The position numbers were made by a program, and so were the translations under genes. 64,000 nt of DNA from Nissolia schottii (Eukaryota; Streptophyta; Magnoliopsida; Fabales; Fabaceae): NCBI GenBank assembly GCA_003254905.1, contig QANU01066418.1:62001-126000 (forward strand), given 5' to 3'. The first letter of the stretch is position 1. The number at the start of each line of letters is the position of its first letter. Below, in pieces: positions 35,542 to 46,560 of this stretch. The notes below the pieces were generated by a model. The model saw only the letters and a program-made list of their open reading frames with translations. It searched no databases and had not been told where the DNA came from.

Positions 35542-38522
35542 GTTTCCCCTTAAGTTGTCCTCTGAAATTTCTTGAAGTTTCCAAGTAGTTTCTTGAAAAC
35601 CTTCTTGTTCTTTCTTTAGATGACGCCTCCAAGTCACTACCTTGTTCATTTCTCATTCATTATTTTATGTTGAAATGGTGTGAAGGTCATTAAAGAAACT
35701 AATTCTCTAAGTTTCACCGAACTTAACTGAGAACTTTCCCTTATGTTGACCGCAAGCCAAATTCTCGAATGGAAATCTTGTATTTCCCTCGCCGACATGT
35801 TCACAACTCCATCAACATATTCACCATCTATCCCTCACTCTCTCATCCTTCTTGCTGCCATTTTCACTTCCTTTCTTTTGACGAAAATTCTCAAGAGAAC
35901 TCTTCTTTTCCATGACGATTCGCGTAACAAACCTACACGTGTGACGTGTCATTATCACTTCTTCACCACACGGTTGACAAACTCCACTTCTCTCGAAAAC
36001 CAAAGATTTGAAAGAAAACACATATACGACCATGGTCCTCATAATAAATGAAACCACAATTTGCCTACTCTCCTTTTATTCAGTGATGCCCACGCATCTG
36101 AAAACTTGTGCCTCAATTTCCTTGTTATTGGAACGAAAGCCCACCGAAACGTGAAACATTTACGAATTCCTTTAACAAAACTCACATTATCCAAATTATA
36201 CATTGAGAAGCTTTTTCAAAAGATGTCAACCAGGTATTTAGAAAAGGCGAAAAACATTTCCCTGAGCCCCAGCGAGCCCCGTCGGCCAACCGATGGCCTC
36301 AGTATTCGTGCCTGTATTACCAAGGAATGTCTTGGAGTAGATTCATATGCCATTCCAAGATTATTAAACACCCTTATTTCACCTTAGAGTCATTCTAGAA
36401 AAGATTGTGTTCTTTTTCTAACTTGGGTAACCGTTTCGGAGTTACGCGCGGTTTCTAGAGCCCAAACCCGTTTTTCTTTTCACATAAAGTATTTTAAGGG
36501 TAAAATATATGTTCTAAAATATATTTTGGAGGAAAATTATTAATTTTACATCTCTTTGATTTATTTTAATTTTTCGAGGCCAAAACGCCTCTTTTTAGGT
36601 CCCGAAATGACCCAAATCGCGCTTAGAAGCTAAATGCGACACCCGATAGAGTATCTCACATGCACGGTGACATGTGTCACCACACATGTTCCCCATCCAA
36701 ATCAAGCCAACCATCCCTTTCAGCATAAAAGTGGCAAAGTTAATTTTCCTTGGCCATTTTACGAGTCAATTTCAAAACAACCAAAATTCACCAAGTTCTA
36801 TCTAAGAGAAAGAACTTAGCTCCTCCTTCTTCCACCAGCCCATTCAGCCCAATCTCTTCCTCTCCTCCACAGAAACCCTCATCCCTCTCTCATCCCCTCC
36901 ATCACTCTTGGCAACCTCCACCATGAGAGCTACCATCATAAAATTTTTTTCATCCTCTTAACCACCATTCTCCCTATTCGACCCCACTAGAAGGAACATC
37001 TCCAACTACATTTTCTTTCACCATTTCTGCACTTGCCTTCACATTTTATCAAGCTACAAGTATTCTCAAAGGAGAGGACAAATCAAAGAATTTCGTGAGA
37101 CTGTAGCTGGGTTTCCTGGCCCTACAGGCAACGGGGTTTTTGCCTTCAAAGGCTAAGTCTTTCTAATCTTTTTCTCTGAATTTTTGTTGTTGAAAATCTG
37201 AATTGTATGCATTTGAAGGATGTGTTTGAATTCTTTGATTTGTTCTTGTTTGAGAAAAATTGATTAGAGAAATGCATGCAAGAATTTTAGCTAGGATTGT
37301 TAGAGAAGTTTTTGGGAAATTTGTGGGAGCTGTTTTGATTTTGGGGTAAACTGCTTGAAAGGGTTTTCAACTTGAAAAAACTAACCTCATTTTTTAAACC
37401 TACACAAAAAATTGAGTGGGAGTGTTAAGTTTCAAAATTTTGGAGCCCCTGACGAATTTTTGAGTAAATTGAGTAAAACGACGTTTTCGGGAATAAAAAG
37501 GGAAAATGGGAATTTTGAGGTTTTGGTTTGAAAATCTGGGTTTATACTTATGAAAAAATGAGTTTAGGGATATCAAAAACTTTGGGGTGGAGTCTTGGGC
37601 CCTTTGGGTTTTTGATAACCAAAATTTTCAAGAAAATCAGGAATTTTGGGTAAAACGACGTTTTGGGCCTAAAAGGGCAAAATGGGGATTTTAAGAAATT
37701 TGGTTGGACATCTGAGTTTATTACTATGAAAAATGAGTTTAGGACTATCAAAAACCTTGGGGTGGAGTCTTGGGCCCTTTGGGTTTTTGATAACTAAAAT
37801 TTTTAAGAAAATCGGGAATTTTGGGTAATAAGGAAATTATGTGAGTTTTGGGGAGTAATTAGGGGATTTAAAGAAAGTTATGACAATCAAGTTAAGGAAA
37901 AAGAAAGCGACTAGAACCAAATCAAAGTATTTCAAACTAGGAGTTTCCTGGTCGTAAAAGAGACGACCGAGTGAAACTTACGAAATTTCCTTGTCGTATG
38001 TCTGTGTGTGCAGTCGTAGAAATGTATAGGATTATATGTTTGAATTATATGCTTGCTATATCTGCTATATTTTATATTTGAACGTTGACATGCATTATGA
38101 GGAATTAAAGGTTGCCAACTAGGAGAGTTAGGGTGACATTAGGTTAGATCGCTAGAAAATTAAACGCTATAGTGAAAAAGCTAATAACTGAATCCTAGAA
38201 TTGAATGAGACTTTAGGTGTCTTCCAGCCAAATCGGTTCGACATATCCTAGAAATGATTACATAGAAGATGGTATAAAAATCCCCTTCTCGGCGATCCTT
38301 TCAACTTCCATTATCTGGCGGCAAAGCGGTCACATGGTGGCAAATCCCTTCAACGTCTGATATGCGGTAGCAAGGTGGTTACATGGTGGAAAATGCCTTC
38401 AACATTTGATATGCGACGGTAAGGCGGTCACGTGAGGGCAATCCCTTCAACATCTAAGATGGGATGGATAATTAGAAAATGATTAGAAAATCCCCCTTTT
38501 GGCATGTCTCAGGACAACACCT
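35542..38522. mobile_element. Retrotransposon-derived sequence, not resolved
   Basis: No intact domain is recognisable. Features seen are a polypurine-like end next to the LTR at 35541, a C/T-rich leader near 36830-36910, a direct duplication of about 180 bases (about 37465-37825, with AAAACGACGTTTT in each unit) and three units of about 60 bases near 38290-38450 (CCCTTCAACGTCTGATATGCGG type). A C/T-rich leader and a minisatellite are also parts of the TGTAACA-family LTRs, so part of this is probably a plus-strand relative of them with lost ends. Short open frames here resemble nothing I know. Confidence 0.5.
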
Positions 38523-39759
38523 TGTTGAAAGCTTTTTTTCTTTCCATTTGTTTTTTTTTCCTATCTACTATTTTGCTTTCAAATCCCCAAAAGGATTCAA
38601 TTGCAGTATAGTGGAAGGGTTGTCGTCCTCAAGGAGTTATGATATAAAGTTGTTTTAGAGTTTCGTTCATTAAACAAGATAGTTGATTGGTTTGTGAATT
38701 TATATTGGAAAACACATAAAATAAAATAAAATAAAGCGATAAAATGACAGAGAATGAAAAGCAGATAAGAAAGCTTGCTAAGAATTAACTCGTACTATAG
38801 TTTTGATATATCCATTAACTCAATGCATATGAACTATCAAATCATTGATTCTTCGCCACCAGTTCTTATCTTACTCATCTCTCTCGAGCATGAGAAGATC
38901 ATTTGATTCTCGATATTAATTGTCACTCCTGCGTACAGTTAATAACGCTAATCGTAGTAGCTTCGGATGTTAAAATGATTGATATGCCAAGCCTCTCTCA
39001 CGAGCAGTTAGGAAGTATCAGATGAATTGATCTGGATCCGACTTAATGATGTCGCTCTCGCGCAAAAAATCAAATCTTAAATCAAGTTATAGTTGATCAG
39101 GCTAAAACAAGCATTAAGTGTAAGACCAAATCATAAAAATCATAGAAATCAATAGCTTCATATATAAAAGAGTCAAGATAGATACAATCAAGCCATAATA
39201 CTCATCAACTCCCAACAATAAGAGGATTAGCTATCCATAGCCATGGAAGCTTTCCATCTTTCAAGAAGAAATTAAAGGCACAAGATGATGGATGCTCGCC
39301 GTGGTGCGGTGAGCGTCGCCCTCAGGGTGCTCCTTGAACGCCTTCTTTTCTCCTTAGCTCTATGAATTTGTTTTCTTCTCTGTTTTTCTATGTTCTGAAT
39401 GAGTTCATTCTCTTTTTTAGAGAAACTGAAGTAGGGGTCACTAAGCGGACTGCAGGGGTCGTTGAGCGGATTACAAGGTTGCTTAGGTTTCTTCGCCTTG
39501 AAGTTACTTCACCTAGGCGCTGAGTGACCAGAAACCTAATTATTCCTTCTATTCTTCTTGCCTTGCATTTTGTTTGATCCATGCCTCTTATCTGTATGGG
39601 AAATTGACAAGAATGCATTATTTTACACATATGCATCCATTCTCTTGAACTATACTAAAATTATACAAAAAATGGGGAATTTGGCTAGTAAATTCATATA
39701 AAATAATCCATATAAGTGTTATTCTAACCTATGAAAACACTAAAATATGGCATTTATCA
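38523..39759 (-). mobile_element. Solo LTR, TGATAAG family, copy 1
   Basis: On the minus strand the 1237-base block starts TGATAAATGCCATATTTTAG and ends GCTTTCAACA. It is collinear with the copies at 43107 and 49237, including the GAGAATGGATGCATA block, Ser/Gly-poor CTATACTGCAATTGAAT near the end and the GCGCTGAGTGAC-type palindrome relics. Flanks are CACCT and CCCCT, a 4 of 5 match to a target duplication. It has no coding content. Confidence 0.82.
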
Positions 39760-39823
39760 CCCCTCTCACAGGGGATGGTTACGTTAAGAAACAAAATTAA
39801 CCCCTCTGGCATGTCACAGGGCA
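39760..39823. other. Short continuation of the unresolved retro-derived sequence
   Basis: This continues the sequence left of the solo LTR. The phrase CTCTGGCATGTCACAGG here resembles TTTTGGCATGTCTCAGG at about 38497-38513, so a small direct repeat flanked the insertion site. Confidence 0.45.
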
Positions 39824-39833
39824 TCCCTTACTC

Positions 39834-40208
39834 TTGGAACTCAATATTCTAATTATCCTGTGTTCACTTGAAAGATTGTTTCCTCCAGCATTTTTTGATG
39901 TAATGGAATATTTGCCTGTACACTTGCCTTACGAAGCTAGAATGTGTGTTCTAGTTCAGTATAGGTGGATGTATCCATTTGAAATATGCAAGAAATTCTT
40001 CAAGAGAACTGTTAAAAATAGAGCTCAAGTTGAGGGGTCGATATGCGAGGCATTCTTAACAAAAGAAACTTCCTTCTTTACTGCTAATGTGAATTGCAAT
40101 AGAACTACGGTGGGACGAAACAACAATGGTGGAAGAATGCCTAATCAGTCAATCTTTTCTATATTCAATCAATCTGGTCGTGCGGCTGGAAGGGGAAAGG
40201 ATTACTAG
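39834..40208 (+). pseudogene. CACTA transposase remnant, DUF4218 domain
   Basis: The frame of about 124 codons contains LCSLERLFPPAFFDVMEYLP, VHLPYEARM, VQYRWMYPFE and KNRAQVEGSICEAFL. These are diagnostic of DUF4218 in plant En/Spm-type transposase proteins. A further piece, MFQREFGDQCFDQMFSSWFANYV, follows after an intron-like gap at about 40372-40440. There is no upstream catalytic domain, so it is a remnant. The first codon of this open frame need not be a real start. Confidence 0.85.
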
Positions 40209-40540
40209 TTGAGTGCACAAGGAAAGGAAGTAGCTCACTTAGTTGTTTTGCTCAACTGCAAAGAAGTACTTCCGTACTATGAGTAAGTTCGATCGACCAT
40301 TTTAATATACTTTATTTCATTAACATATAATGTACTAAATTGTTTGTTACCACTGATGCATGTTTTTAGGATGTTTCAACGAGAATTTGGTGATCAATGC
40401 TTTGATCAAATGTTTTCGTCATGGTTTGCAAATTATGTATGTGTTTAGCTTCTTTATATTATATACTTTAACCGAAAAAAAAAGACTTTATATCATAATC
40501 TATTAAGTTTAACTTACTTTTAAAATGCATTTTTTTAGGT

Positions 40541-41109
40541 GCAAAATTATTCTAGTAACGATAGTAACTTGATGAGTTTGACATGGGGACCGATGAACAA
40601 AACGATTAGTTTCGCCCATTTATTTTGTTAATGGATATAAGTTTCACACATCTAAATGGCCAGCTACTCAAAAGACAAATAATTATGGTGTTTGTGTTAA
40701 GGGTGAATATTCTAATAATGATGAAACAAGCAATGATTGGTACGGAGTGCTTCAAAAAATTCTTGTATTAGAATATGCACACGACGGCCCATCTAATTGC
40801 GTTGTACTTTTCTGCTGTGATTGGTACCATCCTTGCCCAAATGGAACACGAACTCATCCGGATTACAACGTTACTAAGATTAATCCTGCAAGGCAGTATA
40901 TGCGGTATGATCTATTCACCGTTGCTGAAAGAGCGAAACAAGTTTATTACGCTAGCTATCTTGGAGCTACTCAATCAAGCTGGAAAGTTGTGATCAAAAG
41001 CAAACCAAGTGATCGAATTGAGTTGGATGGCATGCAATCAGTGGAGCAATCATCATATGATCAACCGTATCAAGTGTCGGACCTTATCCCCCCAATAATA
41101 GTTGTTTAG
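40541..41109 (+). pseudogene. CACTA transposase remnant, DUF4216 domain
   Basis: The translation has VNGYKFHTSKWPATQKTNNY and GVCVKGEYSNN followed by VVLFCCDWYHPCPNGTRTHP and YDLFTVAERAKQVYYASY, the DUF4216 signature located C-terminal to DUF4218. The first part and the main part are offset by frame breaks. An acidic tail (DNDGEKEEEEKEDFDD) follows at about 41201-41301. It is non-functional because the rest of the protein is missing. Confidence 0.85.
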
Positions 41110-41561
41110 ACAACAAATACAAACACATTATTAGCTACAAACGAAGATCCATAAATCCTTCAACTTTCTAACTTCTATTAACATTCAACTGATGATGTAG
41201 ACAATGATGGGGAAAAAGAAGAAGAAGAAAAAGAAGATTTTGACGACCAGCTAAATTCTGAAAATGACGATGATAATGTTTACCTTTCATCAGCAAACTA
41301 GCTACGATTTGTAATTATTTAAAAATTTTACATATTAAATTCATTTTTTTATTACTATTATTGTCTTATACAATTTCATTGATTAATTTTTATTCAATAC
41401 TTTAGTATTAATTAAAAAAATATTTAATTAGTTATTAAATATAAATTTCTATATATTTATAAATTACAAAAATTATTTATTAAATGAAATTATATAATTT
41501 ATTAAAATTTTAATTAAAATAAATAAATAAATTTTAATTAATTTTTTTAATATTTAATTAT

Positions 41562-41937
41562 TACCGTCGGTTATAACTAACAGTAAGGTTCAATATTAGT
41601 GACGGCCAAAAGCCGACGGTAAGGGAATTAAATATTAATATTAAGACAATAAAATTTTAATATTTTTACCGTCGGCATTAACTGACAATAAACAAATAAA
41701 ATATTAATATATTTATTGTCAGTTCTAGCCGATGCTAAACTGATTCAAATGTAATCAGACGTGAACTGGTTTTTGTCAGTTTATTCTGGCGGTAATTACC
41801 GTCGGGTGTCGTTGTCCGACGGTAAATCGATTACCATCAAGCACTTTACTGTCGGCTAGATGTCCGACGGTAACATCGACGGTGACCGTACAAATTTTTT
41901 ACGGTAACTCCGACTTAATGAGCTGTTTTCTTGTAGC
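41562..41937. repeat. Subterminal repeats of the second CACTA element
   Basis: At least twelve ACCGTCGG or CCGACGGT motifs, several mutated, occur in the same layout as the right end of the first CACTA element, and lead to TTTTCTTGTAG. Confidence 0.85.
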
Positions 41938-42297
41938 AAAATACAGATTTTTTATAGCTTACAACTTTCTCTTTCTCATGAAAACTAATTTATTGGAGCA
42001 AGGGTCATTACTTACAAGGTATAGCCTTGTCTCTTTTCTTATAAAGAAACATTTTTGTTATAGGTGATTTTTCGTAGGCTATATAGGCTTCAATTTATGC
42101 TTAAAAATGATTGTTAGAAATATGGATTCTTCAAAGCTTACACCCTTTCTCATCAAAATTGATTTCTTGAAGTAAGGGTCATCACTTACAGGCTATATCC
42201 TAGTCTTTCATGTTATAAAGAAACATTTTTTGTTATAGGTCATTTTTCATAGGTTATAGCCTTAAATATTTGCTCAAAAATGGTTTTCAAATGTATA

Positions 42298-42329
<32 letters not shown>

Positions 42330-43106
42330 TTTTTCATAGCCTATAACCTTCTCTATCTCATCAATACTAAATTCTTGGAGTAAGGGTCATCATATATAGG
42401 CTATATGCTTGTGTTTTTCATTGTAAAAAATATTTTTATTAATGATCATTTTTCATAAGTTGTAGCCTTAAATTTTTGCTCTATTATGATTTTTGAAAAT
42501 ATGCATTTTCAGAGCCTATAACATTCCCTTTCTCATCAAAACTCATTTCATGGAGTAATGGTCATCATTTATAATCTATAGCCTTGTCTTTTTCATTGTA
42601 AAGAAACTTTTTTTATTAATGATCATTTTTCATAGGCTACAACCTTGAGTTTCTACATCTAAATGGTTTTAGGAAACAAGGATTTTCAGAGCCTATTACC
42701 ATCTCTTTCTCATCAAAACCCGTTGCTTGGAGTATTGGTCATTATTTATAGGTTATAACCTTGTCTTTTTTAATTGTAAAGAAGATTTTTTTATTAATGA
42801 TTATTTTTTATAGGTTGCCTTGAATTTTTGCTAAAAAATGGTTTTCGGAAATATGAATTTTCATAGTTTACAACCTTTTCTTTCTCATCAAAACTGATTT
42901 CTTTGAGTAAGGGTCATCACTTATAGGTTATATCCTTTCATTTTTGTTATAAAGAAAATCTTTTATTATTGGTCATTTTTCATAAGTTGTAGCCTACAAT
43001 TTTTGTTCAAAAATGGTTTTTGGAAATATGCATTTTCAGAGCCTATAACTTTCTCTATCTCATCAAAATTGACTTCTTAGAGTAAGTTTCATCATATATA
43101 GGCTAT
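41938..43106 (+). repeat. Tandem array segment 4, forward
   Basis: Subfamily 2 monomers continue, for example ATAGCTTACAACTTTCTCTTTC and TTGGAGTAAGGGTCATC. A CA/TA microsatellite lies near 42295-42330. The segment ends at ATAGGCTAT, where the TGATAAG solo LTR inserted. Confidence 0.85.
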
Positions 43107-43344
43107 TGATAAGTGTCATATTTTGGTATTTTCATAGGTTAAAATGATACTTATCTGCAGTGTTTAATGTGAATTTACTAACCAATTTCCCCACTTTTGT
43201 AGGATTTTAATGTAGTTCAAGAGAATGGATACTTATATTGTAAAATGATGCAATTCTTGTTGTATTCCTACAGGAATAAGAGGCATGGAGCAAAGGGCTT
43301 AGAAGCAAGAAGAACTAAATGGCTAATTGAAGATTCAGGCCGCT

Positions 43345-43480
43345 TAGTGCCCTCTTAGAGTCGCTCAGCGACCTTTGTTCCCAAAGAGCTTGCTTAAGGG
43401 TGAAGTAACTTCAACATGAAGAAAACCCAAACCGCCCTGAAACCGCTCAGCGGACTGAGCCTAAAAACTATATAAATAGA
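43345..43480 (+). promoter_or_regulatory. LTR promoter: GCTCAGCG palindromes and TATA box
   Basis: TATAAATAGA lies at 43471-43480. Within the 125 bases before it are CCGCTTAGTG, TCGCTCAGCGAC and ACCGCTCAGCGG, short palindromes centred on GCTCAGC. The same combination is seen in copy 3, so it is probably the U3 promoter of this LTR family. Confidence 0.6.
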
Positions 43481-44590
43481 GCCTCAACTCACAAATTCGG
43501 GAGCTTCAACAGATCCATCACTTGATACATACAGAGAAACACATCCATCATTCAGAACTCGTAGAGATAACATCGAGAGGAGAGACAGAGAGGGAAGCCA
43601 AGAAAGGTTCGAGGAGCATGGGCGACACTCACCATGGCGGCGTGAGAACGTGTCATGGTGAGCGTACATCACCTTGCGCCTTTGATTTCTTCTTGTAAGA
43701 TGGATAGTTAATCCTCTTGTTGTTGGGATTTAGCAAGTACTATGGTTTGATTGTATCCATTTAACTCTTTTATATATGAAGTTATTAAATTCCATGATTT
43801 ACATGATTTTATCTTGAACTTAATGCTTGTTTTAGTCTGATCAACCACGACTTGAATTAAGATTTGATTTGTGTGCGAAAGCAACATCATTGAATTGGAG
43901 CTAGATTAATTCATCTAATATTCCTAATTGCTAGAGATATAGTTAGGGCTATTAGTTGTTTTAACACCTGAAATTATATTGGTTTGCTTTGTTAGTTTGT
44001 GCAAGAGATTGACAAAATGGCAAAGGGAACCGAATGGTTTTTTTCATACTTAAAGAGATGAATAAGATAAGAACTGGTGGCGAGGAATCAAAGGAATTGA
44101 TGATTCATATGCATTGTGTAACACCCTAGGTTAGCAGCTTATGCTTAAGTCATAATCTGCGTCTGCTAGGTTGTTAACTGCTGTGTGGGAATACCAGTAG
44201 TCCCTACTTTACTTTGGAAAATAATTGAGTTAACTTGAAAATAAGGACCCATTTTTTTTTAAACATAATATATCCGTAAATCTAGAGCCATGCGTTTGGA
44301 CTATTTTGAGTCCCGTATAGTCGTACCATAGATAAATGGCGTCGTCTGTCATACATGTACATAAATAAATAATGAAGTAAACCATACAAGGTGGGTCTGA
44401 CAATCAATATCATACATGTCAAATAGTCATAGATACATAAATATGGTGCTAGTACATCAAAGGGTGAAACATACCCTAAGCCCGATCAAACCATCCGGGC
44501 TACAAAATAGAATGCATCCAAATACAAATAAAGCTGAGACTACTAGCAAAAAGGGTGGCCTCTAATGACAGGGCAGGAACATAGGGCTGG

Positions 44591-44959
44591 TCAAGTCTCT
44601 GCCGCGTCCTCGCTGGGGTCCTCCTCCGGATCCTCCTCTGGGTCCTCCTCTTGGTCCTCCTCCTCAGGGTCCTCCTCCAAGATCTCGATGAGAGAGTCCT
44701 CCTCGGGTGGTGAGGGCGCAGGTATGTCTGGCGGTCGGAGTCGAACGGAGACTGGATCGACCTCTACATCCTTCTCGTAAGGAACGGGCTCGCTATCCGC
44801 GGAAGTCTCAGGCTCTGGGACGACTGATGGTGTAATGCGGAGAGGTGGGGGACGGTTCACGACCAGCACTGTCCATAGCTCTGCCTCCTCCCCTGTCTCA
44901 GGATCTATTGTCCTAAACCTGCTGCGCAGGATCCGCCTCTTCCTCGGCGGGGACGTCAT
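44591..44959 (-). CDS. Acidic open frame within the LTR, function unknown
   Basis: The 122-codon frame starts MTSPPRKRRILRSRFR, has a short basic head, a middle with ETGEEAELWTVLVVNRP and a strongly acidic tail of EEDPEED repeats. It lies in the 3' part of the LTR on the element's own strand. I do not recognise a family. The tail comes from a GGGTCCTCCTC-type microsatellite on the plus strand, so it may be fortuitous. The equivalent place in copy 1 has only a shorter frame (about 26465-26625, plus strand, YFPEDPTEDV type), which argues weakly for a decayed shared frame. Confidence 0.3.
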   Translation of the reverse strand: MTSPPRKRRILRSRFRTIDPETGEEAELWTVLVVNRPPPLRITPSVVPEPETSADSEPVPYEKDVEVDPVSVRLRPPDIPAPSPPEEDSLIEILEEDPEEEDQEEDPEEDPEEDPSEDAAET

Positions 44960-45224
44960 CTATCTCTCTTGAAGCCATAAGTGAGTGGGGGTGAGAACAG
45001 TGGTTCTCAGTGGTTAACTATGACTAGGGCTTTGTTTACTCAATTATGCTCTGGCCGTCCAGGAGATCTCTAGTGTTCATGCGTCTAGACATCCTACCAG
45101 TTATTTTCTTGCCTAAGTTCCTGGGCGGCTTTATCTAGTTACTAGGTGACAGGGAACTAATCTTTCTTACTAAGTTCTCGTGCTTTCTATCCTTGACCGT
45201 TCTGACTATACTACTCATATGCGT

Positions 45225-45430
45225 ATGCCTGGTGACCTTGCCCCATGCGTTCCTTGTGAGCATGGTGACATGGTCGGGACACCGCGACGCTTTAATCACA
45301 TAGGTATGTATGCAAGGTGATCGTGTCCCATGCGTTCCTTGTGAGCCTGGTGACGTGATCGAGCCCCATGCGTTCCTTATGAGCATGGTGACGTACACAA
45401 TGCCTGCGTTCCTTGTGAGCCTGCTCTTGT
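45225..45430. repeat. Minisatellite 1 in the nested LTR
   Basis: About four units of 50-60 bases carry CATGCGTTCCTTGTGAGCATGGTGAC with small changes. It lies in the same general LTR position as the units in copy 1. Confidence 0.75.
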
Positions 45431-45769
45431 GCACTATGCATGAACTTTAACATTTCAAGTAAATGGTACCATTACTTTCTTTCTCTTACGCGTACCGGCT
45501 TACCCGGGTTAGCGTCTTTTCATTCTTCATGCCTCATTATCACATGCACTTTATCTTGCTTTCTTGTTCTGGTTCTTACATTCATTATGCTCTTCATTCA
45601 TTATCCTTGGTCATAACATAGTTTCTAGTGGTCTATCCTCATGATGCATGCATGACTGTAATACTCATATACTCGTTCACGGCACCTTTCGGTGACACAT
45701 AATAAAAACACATGCTATCATAAATTCAATGCATAGACTTCTTCATGCTAAGTACTTGGTGGGATATCA

Positions 45770-46560
45770 TGGATCTCGGAACCCCCTCTTTCGGACATCA
45801 TTCTCAGCGTCAGGGGACCTCCGCGGAACCGCTTGGGAACCCCCGTTGACGCTAGCCCTAACTTCTGGAAGCTACTCAGCCGCTCTAGGATACCTCCGCG
45901 GAACCCAACGGCCATCACTACTGGTACTCAGTCTACTCTCCAGGGAGTCACTCATCCCTCCGGGAACCTACGCGGAACCCACTCCGGGCCACTCCTAGTG
46001 CATACTCCTCACTTCTCACGTAACCCTTGTGTTTTCCAGGGTTCCTCCGCGGACCCAATCGACACCATTTCTGGTGCTCACTCAGCGACTCCATGTACCT
46101 TCCTAAACTCTTGGGGATCCTCCGCGGAACCCCTCACAACCACCATTTTTGGTGCCCACTCGGGAACTTAGGGGACCACTCGGGCACTCTAGGGTTCCTC
46201 CGCGGAACCCTCTCGGTACTACTCCCGACATTCACTCAGACACTTCGGGGATCATTCAACACTCCGGTGTAACCTCCTTCACACTTCAGGTGTCCTCCCC
46301 GGAACTCAATTAGGAACTCTCCAGGCAATTGCTTAGCACTCTAGCTAACCACTTAACGACTCTAGGGGATCTACTCCACCACTCTAAGGCATCCTCCGCG
46401 GACACCACGGGCACAACCCTGCAGGGATCCTACGCGGGACCCCAACCTGCACCGCTCTTGGCTCTCACTCAACCATCCGAGTACTCCTCTCCGTGCACTT
46501 CCGGGATCCTATGCGGAACCCCTCCAGCCCACTACTGTCTCGCTCATCAACTCTAGACCC
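45770..46560. repeat. Minisatellite 2 in the nested LTR (CCGCGGAACC type)
   Basis: Around ten irregular units of about 60-90 bases share a GGATCCTCCGCGGAACCC core, often with a following CCACTACTGGTGCTCACTC-like stretch. CCGCGG is a palindrome within the core. Several overlapping open frames here (for example 45833-46171) are by-products of the repeat. Confidence 0.75.

Larger units (their letters stand above)
39824..41937 (+). mobile_element. Decayed CACTA transposon, right half
   Basis: The right end is TTTTCTTGTAG preceded by a dense field of ACCGTCGG-type subterminal repeats (about 41562-41937), matching the CACTA element at 4976-7904. Upstream are remnants of two domains of CACTA transposase proteins, DUF4218 and DUF4216, in the usual order. 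The Transposase_21 core and the left end are missing, so the copy is dead. The final TG of the terminus is lost (GTAGCA instead of GTAGTG). Array monomers resume immediately after. Confidence 0.85.

Noticed and set aside
45729..46272. Overlapping plus-strand open frames in 45.7-46.3 kb
   Set aside because: They are by-products of the CCGCGGAACC minisatellite, appear in several frames and lie antisense to the LTR.
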